Shown piece after piece: positions 55,236 through 64,000 of a stretch of 64,000 nucleotides of DNA (within the stretch, counting starts at the first letter, position 1; each line of letters opens with the position of its first letter). The notes below the pieces were generated by a model. It searched no databases and was not told the origin of the DNA. It saw nothing but the letters and a program-made list of their open reading frames with translations. A program made the translations under genes and the position numbers. This DNA is from Stomoxys calcitrans. Lineage: Eukaryota > Arthropoda > Insecta > Diptera > Muscidae. Where the stretch lies: positions 184,223,424 to 184,287,423 of the forward strand of contig NC_081555.1 of NCBI RefSeq assembly GCF_963082655.1. Reading direction: 5' to 3'.

Positions 55236-56100
55236 TTATACCCACCACCCAAGGATGGGGATATATTCATTTCGTCATTCCGTTTCCAACACATCGAAAT
55301 ATCCATTCCGAACCTATATGTATATATATTCTTGATTGTCGCAAAAACTTAAAACGATCTATATCCGTCCATCTGCCTGTTGAAATCGCGTTACAGTCTT
55401 TAAAAATAGAGATATTGAGCTGAAACTTTGCACAGTTTTTTATGTCCATAGGCAGGTTAAGTTCGAAGAAGACCAATATCGGACTATATATTGATATACC
55501 TTGATAGCCCCCATATAGACCGACCTGCCGATTTTAGGTCTTAGGTCCATAAAAGCCACATTTATTGTCCGATTTTGCTGAAATTTGGGACAGTGAGTTT
55601 TATTGGGCCACTCGACATCCTTCTTCAGTTTAGATTTAGATATAGCTGCTATATGTACTGATCTGCCGATTTGAGGTCTTCGGCCCATAAATGGCACATT
55701 TATTGTCCGATTTCGCTGAAATGTGGGACAATAAGTTGTGTTAGGCCACTTGATATCCTTCTTCAGCTTGGTTCATATCGGTTCAGATATGGATGTAGCT
55801 GCCATATAGACCAATCTGCCGCATTAACTGTCCGATTTCGCCGAAATTTGGAACAATGAGTTGTGATAAGTCACTCGATATCCTTGCTTAATTTGGCTTG
55901 GATCGGTTCAGATTTGGATATAGCTGCCATAAAGACCGATCTTTAGATTTAAAGTTTTGGCCCCATAAAAGACGAATTTATTATCAGATTACGCTGAAAT
56001 TTAACACAGTGACCTATATTAAGCCTTTCGATATCAATGTTCTATATGGTTCAGATCGGTCCAATATTTTTTCTAAAAAATTGAACGAAATTGAATTAAA
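55236..56100 (+). mobile_element. DINE-1/HINE-like element (B subfamily), 3'-truncated
   Basis: The 5' hairpin tatacccaccacccaaggat then ggggatata lies near 55238. 'cgttccgaacctat', 'gattgtcgcaaaaactt' and a reduced 'tatccgtccatctgcctgtt' block follow. B modules have 'gccatatagaccaatctgcc', 'ttattgtccgatttcgctga' and 'gatcggttcagatttggata'. It fades out near 56100 without the GC palindrome. Confidence 0.83.
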
Positions 56101-56124
56101 CCACTGAATATCCGTGCCGAAGTT

Positions 56125-56325
56125 GGTTCCGTGTGTGTCTCCCTCAGAGGAAGTTCCACTTTAGGTTCTCATTTCTTTGAGAACCTGTCTGATTTCGCGA
56201 AAGTGAACATTCGCAAGTTGTTGGGCTTTTTAAAGCGATCTGGATGTTTCAACTGTAGGAACTAGAAGGCATCTTCCTTCTTCTGTTCCTGTGATATCAC
56301 AATTAAACCTAACCTAACCTATGCT
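56125..56325 (+). pseudogene. LINE 3' end: ORF2 C-terminus and CCTAA tail
   Basis: From 56182 one frame reads NLSDFAKVNIRKLLGFLKRS and 'GCFNCRN', then a stop at 56263-56265. This is the kind of short C-terminus seen in I/Jockey/LOA-like LINEs. A 3' UTR-like stretch follows and ends in aacctaacctaacct (56306-56320), which I read as a LINE tail repeat. The rest of the element is gone. Confidence 0.5.
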
Positions 56326-56756
56326 TAACACATTCTTCTAAAAAATCGTACAAACCGAACGTCATTTTGACAAATAGTATGAAATGGTTAGCCACAATTT
56401 GTCGAAATATTACGAAAACCTAATTTGAATAGGAACCCTGTGATATTTTATCATATTTTTTCCAATTAACGGTTATTTTGACCGGTTTGTTCTAAGTAGG
56501 TGTACAAGGAATGTTGATCTTTCTAGTTTTCATTTTTATATCGCGAAAATTATGTAAGCGAAAATTTTTCGATTTTCGTTTTTTAATGAATATTGACAGA
56601 TGATATCGATTTATGTCTCCTCTCCTCAAGACATAGTGGCAGTGGTAAAAGAAAAGTGTGTGCAAAATTTTGGGATCAGTAAAAAAGGCGTTGTAAGGGC
56701 TGTAGAAGTGAAAATAAGGCGATTTATATACATGTGTGCTATATCTTAATATGAAA
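56326..56756. other. A+T-rich DNA, no gene seen
   Basis: The 96-codon minus frame at 56492-56782 is rich in H/Y/F/K, has no domain and runs into the SINE. I do not support it as a gene. Confidence 0.4.
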
Positions 56757-57055
56757 ACGCAGAGGTTTGCATGTCCGCTCATGATGCTGAACGCATGGGC
56801 TCGAATCCTAGCGTAAACATCAGAAAAAATGTTCAGCGGTGGTTATCCCCTTCTAATGCTAGCGATATTTGTGAGGTATTGTACCATATAAAAACTTCTC
56901 CCCAAAAATGTGTAGCATTGCGTCACGCCTTTTGGTGTCTATAAAAAGAAGTCCCCTTACATTTGAACTTTAACTTGAATCGGACAGCACTCATTGATAT
57001 GTGAGAAGTTTTCCCCTGTTCCTTAATGGAATTTTCATGGGCAAATTTGAATTTT
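56757..57055 (+). mobile_element. tRNA-derived SINE, old copy
   Basis: acgcagaggtttgcatgtcc is a weakened A-box region. The B box is gctcgaatcct. The body has 'gttatccccttctaatgcta', 'tgtgtagcattgcgtcacgc', 'actcattgatatgtgagaag' and 'ggaattttcatgggcaaatt'. It has many substitutions compared with the copies at 40.7 and 58.4 kb, so it is older. Confidence 0.82.
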
Positions 57056-57225
57056 CATTTAGTTTGCTCTGTCTCTGGGCCTCGAAAATCATCTATGCCA
57101 AATTTCCAGAAAATCGGAAGAAAACTACTCTCCCAGCGTGACTGCGAAAAATTATGTAAGCGACATAAAACCCCGTCATACAGCAAATATTCCCAAAGTT
57201 ATTTTTCATTTACGGAAATATGAAC

Positions 57226-57312
57226 GCCCCGGGACTCGTGGTATCACAGTGGACTTAAAATTGTCTAAGTGAGTCTGTAAAGGACTGCCACTCTTACCTA
57301 ACCTATCCTACG
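57226..57312 (+). repeat. Possible LINE 3' UTR scrap ending in CCTAA
   Basis: 'gggactcgtggtatcacagt' and 'taagtgagtctgtaaaggac' then tgccactcttacctaaccta resembles, from memory, a common fly LINE 3' UTR. No coding is associated. Confidence 0.35.
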
Positions 57313-57458
57313 GAAATATGCTCTAGCAGACGTACTATTCCAAATTTTAATAGCCGATCATGAATATATCAAAAGTTATTCAATAAAAATCGTCTCCTGC
57401 AAAATTTGGATTTTGTCGCTTGCATCATTTTCGCGGGAAGGGCTCGATACAAAAACCA

Positions 57459-58300
57459 GCTGGCCCGTTGAGCTTCGCTACACCCTTAATCAACTTTTTG
57501 AATATAAAAAAACCGGTCCCCAGAGTGATGTGTGAAGATTGCCCCTGTTCCTTAATGGAAAGTTCTAGGGCAAATTTGCATGGTGGTATCCAAAGTATCA
57601 GACATTCTGGACCATCGGATTTTCTCGAATCTATATTATTTAATTTGTCTATCGCATTTCTTTGTGGCCTCCCTTTTGACTTGTCCCAATTTTTTAATAG
57701 TATTCAAATACCTTTTATTAGAATCCTAGGAGGTCTTCGTAGCGCAGAAGTTAGCATGTCCGCCTATGACACAGGACGCCTTGCGAGAACATCAGAAAAG
57801 AAGTTTTATGCGATGGTTATCCCCTCTTAATGCAGGCGACATTTGTGAGGTACTTTGCCATGTAAAAACTTTTCCCCAAAGAGGTCTCGCACTGCGGCAC
57901 GCCGTTCGGACTTGACTACAAAAAAGAGGCTCCTTATCATTAAGCTTAAACTTGAATCGGACAGCACTCATTGATATGTGAGAAGTTTGGCCCCGTTCCT
58001 AAATGCTCCATTTGCATTCATTAGAATCCTACTTTGGCCCTTTCGGTGTCTATGTGCATTTGGGGGAAATTTTTGGATTGGGGCGGCCCCCCTGGATCTT
58101 GGTCCCAATTTAAATTTTCTATTATTTTCTATTCTACTCCCAAATATCCTTGAACTGAGTCCCTTATAGTTCCGACGCCATATATTTAACACTTTACAGA
58201 CTATCATACACAAGCTGTGAAAATTTCAAAAAAATCGGCTTGGTCTATAAGCAACAAACAAACAGACAAACAAACACACTTTGACTTCTATAGAATAAAA
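57459..58300 (-). mobile_element. Helitron-family copy with a SINE inside
   Basis: The plus strand opens 'cagctggcccgttgagcttc' then gctaca, the reversed 3' hairpin end (gtagcgaagc...gggccagctg). Monomer sequence follows ('ttcaaataccttttattaga', 'cctactttggccctttcggt', 'attggggcggccccc', 'ctactcccaaatatccttga'). The 5' part in reverse is 'gaaaatttcaaaaaaatcgg' then the CAAA run and 'actttgacttctataga'. A SINE sits at 57729-58019, and a SINE tail scrap (gcccctgttccttaatggaa then agttctagggcaaatttgca) at 57540-57580. Confidence 0.75.
57729..58019 (+). mobile_element. tRNA-derived SINE with 12-bp target duplication
   Basis: ATTAGAATCCTA lies directly before (57717-57728) and after (58020-58031) the insert, within Helitron monomer sequence. 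The A box is tagcgcagaag. The segment holding the B box is deleted (ggacgccttgcgagaac). The body has 'gtctcgcactgcggcacgcc' and 'cactcattgatatgtgagaa', and the tail is ctccatttgcattc. Confidence 0.91.
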
Positions 58301-58350
58301 GAGGGAAAAACCCCTTTTGGCCTCTGAATAAGTTAAAGTAATTAGATTGG

Positions 58351-58655
58351 AGGCCACCGTAGCGCAGAGGTTAGCATGTCCGCCTGGGTTCGAATCCTGG
58401 CGAGACCATGAGAAAAAATTTTCAGCGGTGGTTTTCCCCTCCTAATGCTGGCAACATTTGTGAGGTACTATGCCATGTAAAACTTCTCTCCAAAGAGGTG
58501 TCGCACTGCGGCACGCCGTACGGACTCGGCTATAAAAAGGAGGCCCCTTATCATTGAGCCTAAAACTTAAATCGGACAGCACTCATTGATATGTGAGAAG
58601 TTTGCCGCTGTTCCTTAAGGGAATGTTCATGGGCAAAATTTGCATTTGCATTTGC
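58351..58655 (+). mobile_element. tRNA-derived SINE with 11-bp target duplication
   Basis: AATTAGATTGG flanks it at 58340-58350 and 58656-58666. The A box tagcgcagagg (58360-58370) and B box ggttcgaatcc (58387-58397) are perfect, but 16 bases between them are deleted compared with the copy at 52951 (27 bp apart start to start instead of 43). The body is full length and the tail is gcatttgcatttgc, a TTTGCA repeat rather than poly(A). This is the best-preserved SINE here. Confidence 0.95.
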
Positions 58656-58666
58656 AATTAGATTGG

Positions 58667-60213
58667 GTCATCCCATGTAACCAAATTTTAGAAATGTTTA
58701 CTTCCCCGAGTCACAATGGCCAAGCTTCTACTACATTTTGGTAATCGCTCTAATTTAGCTGAGATCCATTAACTTAAGATGCACAATTTGTACGGAAATT
58801 GGCAATGCAAGGCCAAAACTTGCCTTATTATGCCCAAGTGTATCTTCAAATTGTAAATGGCAAAGTACAACTGCATACCAATTGGGTAGTACTGGGTACT
58901 TTGGCATACACAAATACATCTTCATCATCATCATATATGCATTTAGATCGCACCGAATAAAGGAATAAGTTACACAATTGAGGTTGGAAATTACGTTGAT
59001 CGTTAAGTCTTGTGGTGTTACGGCTCTGATCTGTCATGCATTAGAAATGCCAAAATTATGATTTTAAATCTCTAGTGCATCGACAAGGCGCAAAGCACGC
59101 CACAGCGCATAACAATAAACCTTCCCATTGGTGGCCAGAAATTTGGACCACTTCCACGAAGGCTTTGCAAATTTCAACAAATATCAATGAGTTTTAGCGG
59201 AAAAATGTGCTCCTTTGAATATTTAATTTTTGCACACACGACTTGGGAAGGCAGCAGCCAAAAATAAGTGAAAGGGTTCAAAAAAGACTCCAAGACATAA
59301 GCAAAATGGACAATATCGCCAGACATTGCGACGGCTGCAAAGGGGAATACATACAATACATGGTTTTTTTTTTTTGCTCCTAAACCAAAAGTTGTCAACG
59401 CAAAACAAGAATTTCGAATACCGTGTCCAAGCCATTGTTATCCCGCAACCATGCATATTATGACAAATTATTCTAATTTCATTCAAGGTGGTCAAACTAG
59501 TCCAGGGCAAGTGGTCTTTGCAAAATCCCATTAAAACCTACTTTTTTGGAAATTATTTCACCAATTTATTGCCTGCCATGCGGTAAGATCGATTCTTTGA
59601 GAAGGAAAGTTACCCATCGCATGACGCATGCAGCTCACATAGTCACCCAACAACTTCGCAATCGAATCTCAATCCGTGGCTGACTGAAAGCGGCTATAAA
59701 ACATGGATTTGTATAATCAGAAGCAATGCCAACACGTTGACATTGACATATGCTAAGGCAAAATGGTCGTTCACAAAATACACGAAATGCAAGATCGGTC
59801 CATAAAATGTAATCTATTCAAATGTACGTAATTTAAATCGCCAATAAAAGCCAATCATAAACACTAAAACGGATTCGGTTGGAATGGCTTTGCTTTGGTT
59901 TACTTTGCTTTTGTTTGGATTAAAGCAAGAATGGCTAATCAGAAGTTAAACCCCAAAAAATGAGTGCTCATAAATAATTTCATGTCTTTATTAATATGTT
60001 ATTCAAATATTGAATTTATTGGTCTAATGGGAGTTTGAATTGTGAAATGATTGCCTAACCATTAAGGGTCAAGCAAGTTGCTTGTAGAATCATCGTGGTA
60101 CATACGAATTGGCATGCCTGCCTACCTCATGCATATGGTGCATGAATTCGAAATACTGCCCCTTTCAATGATAGCGCGATAAGCATCAGCAAACTTTTCT
60201 CTTACTTTGAATG
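58667..60213. other. A+T-rich DNA, no gene seen
   Basis: Two overlapping minus frames at 59174-59398 and 59223-59531 (74 and 102 codons) read through a T-run and are Cys/Phe-rich by composition; no domain is visible. No mobile element was recognised, so this may be host intron or intergenic DNA. Confidence 0.4.
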
Positions 60214-60535
60214 TTTTTAATACCCACCCCTATAGGATGGAGGGTATATTAATTCTGTCATTCCATTTGCAATACGTCGATATATCAATTTCTGATCCTA
60301 TAAAGTGCGCATTTCGGTTGGTCGTAAAATGCTAAAATGATTTAACGGTGTCCTTGTGTTTGTCCGTCCGACTTTTGTAATCACGCTATAGGCTTAAGGA
60401 ATTGAGATAATGAGCTGACATTTTGCACATATCCATATCTTTTCTTACGCAGTTTAGATTATTGCACGGGCCAAATTGGATCGCATTTGGGTATTGCTAC
60501 CATACAGACCGATGACACAATTTAACCTCTCATAA
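60214..60535 (+). mobile_element. DINE-1/HINE-like 5' fragment (B subfamily)
   Basis: The 5' hairpin aatacccacccctataggat then ggagggtata (60219-60248), followed by 'ttctgtcattccatttgcaa', 'tgatcctataaagtgcgcat', 'gtccttgtgtttgtccgtcc' and 'atcacgctataggctt'. Modules fade by about 60535. Confidence 0.75.
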
Positions 60536-60612
60536 CCGGACTAAAGTGGGCGTGGCTTAAATATTTTTGAGTAAACATATGAGATTGCATTAATCTCAAT
60601 ATCAACTTAAAA

Positions 60613-62118
60613 CAAGTAAAAGCGTGCTAAGTTCGGCCGGGCCGAATCTTATATACCCTCCACCATGGATCGCATTTGTCGACATCTTTTCCCGGCATCT
60701 CTTCTTAGGCAAAAAAAAAGGAAAAAGAAACGATTTGCTCTGCTATTAGAGCGAAATCAAGATATGGTCCGGTTCGGACCACAATTAAATTATATGGTGG
60801 AGACCTGTGTAAAATGTCAGCCAATTCGAATAAGAATTGCGCCCTATGGGGGCTCAAGAAGTCAAATAGAGAGATCGATTGATGTGAGAGCTGTATCAGG
60901 CTATAGACCGATTCAGACCATAATAAACACGAATGCTGATGGTCATGAGAGGATACGTCGTACAAAATTTCAGGCAAATCTGATAATAATTTCGACCTCT
61001 AGAGGCTCCAGAAGTCAAGATCACAGATCGATTTATATGGCAGTTATATCAGGTTATGAACCGATTTGAACTATTAGCACAGTTGTTGAAAGATATAACA
61101 AAAGACCTCATGCAAAATTTCAGCCAAATCGGATAAGAATTGCGCCCTCTAGAGGCTCAAGAAGCCAAAATCCCAGATCGGTTTACATGGCAGCTATATC
61201 AGATTATGAACCGATTTGAACCATACTTGACACAGTTTTTGAATATCATAACAAAACACGTCGTGCAAATTTCATTCAAATCGGATAAGAAATGCGCCCT
61301 CTAGAGACTCAAGAAGTCAAGACCCTAGATCGACTTATATGGCAGCTATATCAGGTTATGGACCGATTTGAACCATAATTGACACAATTGGTGGAAGTCA
61401 TAGCGAAACACGTCGTGCAAAATTTCATTCAAATCGGATAAGAATTGCGTTCTCTAGAAGCTCAAGAAGTCAAGACCCTAGATCGATTTATATGGCAGCT
61501 ACACACAGTTGTTGGCCATCATAACAAGACACGTCGTGCAAAATTTCTTTCCAATCGGATAAAAATTGCGCACTCTAGAGGCTCACGATCGTAAAAAACA
61601 AGTCGTGGAAAATTTCATTCCAATCGGATAAGAATTGCGCCCTCTAGAGGCTCAAGAAGTCAAGACCCAAGATCGGTTTATATGGCAGCTATATCAGGTT
61701 GTGGACCAATTCGAACCATACTTGACACAGTTGTTGGACATCGTAACAAAACACGTCTTGCAAAATTTCATTCCAATCGGATAAGAATTGCGCCCTCTAG
61801 AGGCTCAAGAAGTCAAGACCCAAGATCAGTTTATATGGCAGCTATAGCAAAACATGGACCGATATGGCCCATTTACAATCCCAACCGACCTACCCTAATA
61901 AGAAGTATTTGTGCAAAATTTCAAACGGCTAGCTTTACTCCTTCGAAAGTTTGCGTGCTTTCGACAGACAGACGGACGGTCGGACATGGCTAAATCGACA
62001 TAAAATGTCATGACGATCAATAATATATATACTTTATGGGGTCTCAGATGAATATTTCGAGAAGTTACAAACAGAATGACGAAATTAGTATACCCCCATC
62101 CTATGGTGGAGGGTATAA
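60613..62118 (-). mobile_element. DINE-1/HINE-like element (A subfamily), full length
   Basis: The head acaagtaaaagcgtgctaag, the GC palindrome, then 'ttatataccctccaccatgg'. A long row of A modules follows, with one shortened unit near 61500-61600 where module boxes are lost. The tail has 'gacagacagacggacggtcg', 'gacatggctaaatcgacata', 'tcaataatatatatacttta' and the reversed 5' hairpin 'tatacccccatcctatggtg' then gagggtataaat. Length is 1.5 kb. The 134-codon plus frame at 60665-61069 is repeat-derived. Confidence 0.94.
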
Positions 62119-62129
62119 ATATAACATAA

Positions 62130-62900
62130 AACTTTAGGTCCAAGTAATGGAAGGTCGCCCACCCCCAAATACCCCCAAATATCCCCAAATGGGAATATTA
62201 GCCGACCATGACTATATGGGACTCAAATGAAAGGTATTAGGGAGTAGATTCAGAATATGACATTAAAATTTGCGTTCTAAGTGGCACTTTTCCTCTTAAC
62301 ATACGTGAAATGGGTTAATTGACCCATTATGACAATATGGGATTCAAATGAAGGGAATTTGTGAGTAGAAACTAAACTTCATTTTCGTTGTTCATTTCGA
62401 ATTTGATATCTATTTTCAATGCAAAGTGCCGATGGCCACCCCCAGTCCCAAAACACCCTCCAAACGGTTCATATTTACTGGTCATGGCAATATGGGGCTC
62501 AAAGTCAAGGGATTTGAAAGTGCAGCACGAATTTGATATCCATATTTAAGTCGAAATGTCTGAGAACATTGCCCTAAGGACCCAACGACCAGGAACCGAC
62601 GAGGGGCAAATTCTCTCACATCAATGAGTGCTCTCCGATTCAAGTTTAAACTCAATGATAAGGGAATTTCTTTTATAACCGAGTCCCGCAGTGCAAAACC
62701 TCTTTTTGTACCTCGGATATGTCGCCAACATTAAGAGGGGATAAACACCGCTTTGTCCGATGTTCTCGCCAAGATTCGAACGCGTTCAGCGTCATAGGCT
62801 ACAATGGCATGAATTCGATATCCGCATTCAGGGCGAAGTGTCCCCACCCTAAAAAGATATTAGAGAGTTAAAGAAGGCGCAGCGGAGCGGGGCGGAGAAG
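62130..62900 (+). mobile_element. Helitron-family copy carrying a SINE, 5'-truncated
   Basis: Monomers with 'tatgggactcaaatgaaagg', 'atgggattcaaatgaaggga' and 'tatggggctcaaagtcaagg' run to 62580. A reversed SINE follows, then the 3' part 'gggcgaagtgtccccaccct' and 'gttaaagaaggcgcagcgga'. In reverse order the whole block matches 28.70-29.47 kb, so it is a second copy of the same composite. The last bases expected of the 3' terminus are not recognisable. Confidence 0.75.
62590..62800 (-). mobile_element. tRNA-derived SINE inside the Helitron copy
   Basis: 'gaggggcaaattctctcaca' (reversed 3' part), 'caatgataagggaatttctt', 'aacattaagaggggataaac' and the reversed B-box area 'gccaagattcgaacgcgttc' then agcgtcataggct. 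The A box is missing, exactly as in the partner at 28.8 kb. Confidence 0.78.
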
Positions 62901-62904
62901 AAGG

Positions 62905-64000
62905 AAGGAACTCTTCTTGTGGTGGGCACTGATCAAGTCTCCGTGACAAGTTTGGCTAAGACTGAAAGCATGGCATACTACGGGACCAATGCCGTGGTTT
63001 TCAAAATTGGGAAGACTAGGATTGGTAAATATACTTATATTGAGCTATCAGGCAGTGCAGCGGCAGGACACTTAATACCGCCTAACGAACAAGGGGCCGA
63101 CGACGAAACAATAATCGACTTTCTCAATATTCGGAAGATTAGGAGAAGCAAAGATTCTAATACAAAAACATCAGGCAGTGAAGGGACAGTCTAATGAACA
63201 GGGACCAGACCAGACCAGACCATCAACGACTTTCTCAATTTTCGGAAGACTAAGATAGATAAAGATCCTAATATTGCGACGTCAGGTAGTGCGGTGATAG
63301 GAAACCCAATGCACTCAAAAGAACAGGGAACGGATGACGACACCATCAGCTACTCCCAAGATGCGCATTTACTGGAGGGCCAATGATTGAGGTCATCCAG
63401 ATAAACCTCCACCGGAGCGAGATTGCTATCCACACTCTGTTGGAGAAATTCAGCTTCAGACTTTATTAAAGAGCCATGGAGGACCCGGAACAAAATTACT
63501 GGTACTCGGCCGAGGATCCAAGTTATTTGTCATTTATCGACACTCGACCCCGCTACCCACGTCGGAGCCGTAACGGCTGGTGAGGAAAGCAAAACAGACA
63601 GGAAACGAGGTGCTAATAGGGTGCGATGCGAACTCTCCCCACATTTCGTGGGATAGAACCAACACTAATAAGCGGGACCAAGCCATGGCAGAGTTTTGAA
63701 TACTAACGACCTAACAACACTTAATATTGGTAACACCGCGACCTTTGTTAATAGAGGTATTAGATGTGACGATATGTTCGGAGAATCTAATCGATGAGGT
63801 TCAGCATTGGAGGTTCTCTCTCTTTCTCTGACCATCGCTACATTAGGTTTAGAAGAGCATAACCAGCGCCGAATCCGACAAGCTTCCGCAATAAGTTGAA
63901 AACCAACTGCACAAATTTCGGAAGGCTACTCAGAAGAAGACTTGGGCAAGATAATTTAGATTGTCTAAGCACAGAAGACATTGACAAAAATTTCATTAGG
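62905..64000 (+). pseudogene. I/Jockey/LOA-type LINE: ORF1 remnant and APE endonuclease (runs off the edge)
   Basis: The 91-codon frame from 62919 is hydrophilic ORF1-like sequence containing a repeated segment (units start near 63007, 63130 and 63241). From 63385 the APE endonuclease begins in changing frames: VIQINLHRSEIAIHTLLEKF, then EPWRTRNKITG (the Q-E-P-W block), then LIGCDANSPHISWDRTNTNK near 63619-63680 (the G-D-x-N-x-H block with the metal-binding residues), VLDVTICS, and WRFSLSLSDHRYIRF near 63810 (the S-D-H catalytic block). Stops and shifts are frequent. The RT, if present, lies beyond the window. Confidence 0.8.

Overview
The window looks like A+T-rich intergenic or intronic DNA of a higher (calyptrate, probably muscid) fly. 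The basis is the dominant interspersed repeat. Its 5' end folds as TATACCC...GGGTATA, followed by 'cataaagtatatatattcttgatc' type sequence and then 'tcgatctagccatgtccgtc' plus a run of GTCC/GTCT. This matches, from memory, the 5' block of Drosophila DINE-1/INE-1, the Helentron-associated non-autonomous elements (HINEs). The species cannot be fixed from the sequence alone; Stomoxys, Musca or Haematobia would all fit. I found no convincing host protein gene, rRNA or functional tRNA in 64 kb. Nearly all of the short open reading frames are accidental.

Layout. About thirty DINE-1/HINE-like copies or fragments lie in both orientations throughout, and at least seven keep both ends (about 21.5-22.5, 41.0-41.6, 43.9-45.1, 47.2-48.5, 52.6-53.8, 54.3-55.2 and 60.6-62.1 kb). 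Their cores are tandem ~153-bp modules. A second family, a TC...CTAG Helitron with ~130-bp internal monomers, occupies 16.8-18.8, 26.6-27.7, 28.7-30.7, 57.5-58.3 and 62.1-62.9 kb. A tRNA-derived SINE with RNA polymerase III A and B boxes is present in about a dozen copies, four with recognisable target-site duplications. Cut-and-paste DNA elements are a mariner MITE (50.5 kb), a mariner transposase relic (15.5 kb), two IS630/Tc-type transposase relics (6.6 and 32.1 kb) and a 0.93-kb element with terminal inverted repeats (38.4 kb). LINE relics include RTE-like RT pieces (1.6 and 10.5 kb), an I/Jockey/LOA-like RT (11.3 kb), an RNase H domain (5.3-6.0 kb, minus strand) and an ORF1/APE-endonuclease piece running off the right edge (62.9-64 kb).

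The elements are nested and can be ordered in time. HINEs were hit by a Helitron (exact A^T insertion at 16771/18791), by SINEs (40.7, 49.5 and 52.9 kb), by a mariner MITE (50.5 kb) and by the TIR element (38.4 kb). Helitrons in turn carry SINEs (28.8, 57.7 and 62.6 kb). The stretches between (3.3-4.7, 8.9-10.5, 11.9-12.9, 13.6-15.5, 19.1-21.1, 22.5-23.6, 25-26.1, 32.7-34.1, 36.5-38.1, 41.6-43.3, 50.8-52.6 and 58.7-60.2 kb) are A+T-rich, with only microsatellite-like tracts and no recognisable exons.

The strongest observations are four. There is a 451-bp near-perfect palindrome inside one HINE (7138-7588). Three HINE subfamilies share a 153-bp module with fixed box spacing. One Helitron insertion is resolved to the base. 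A Helitron-plus-SINE composite is present twice in opposite orientation. All names are by pattern and memory of families; no database search was run.
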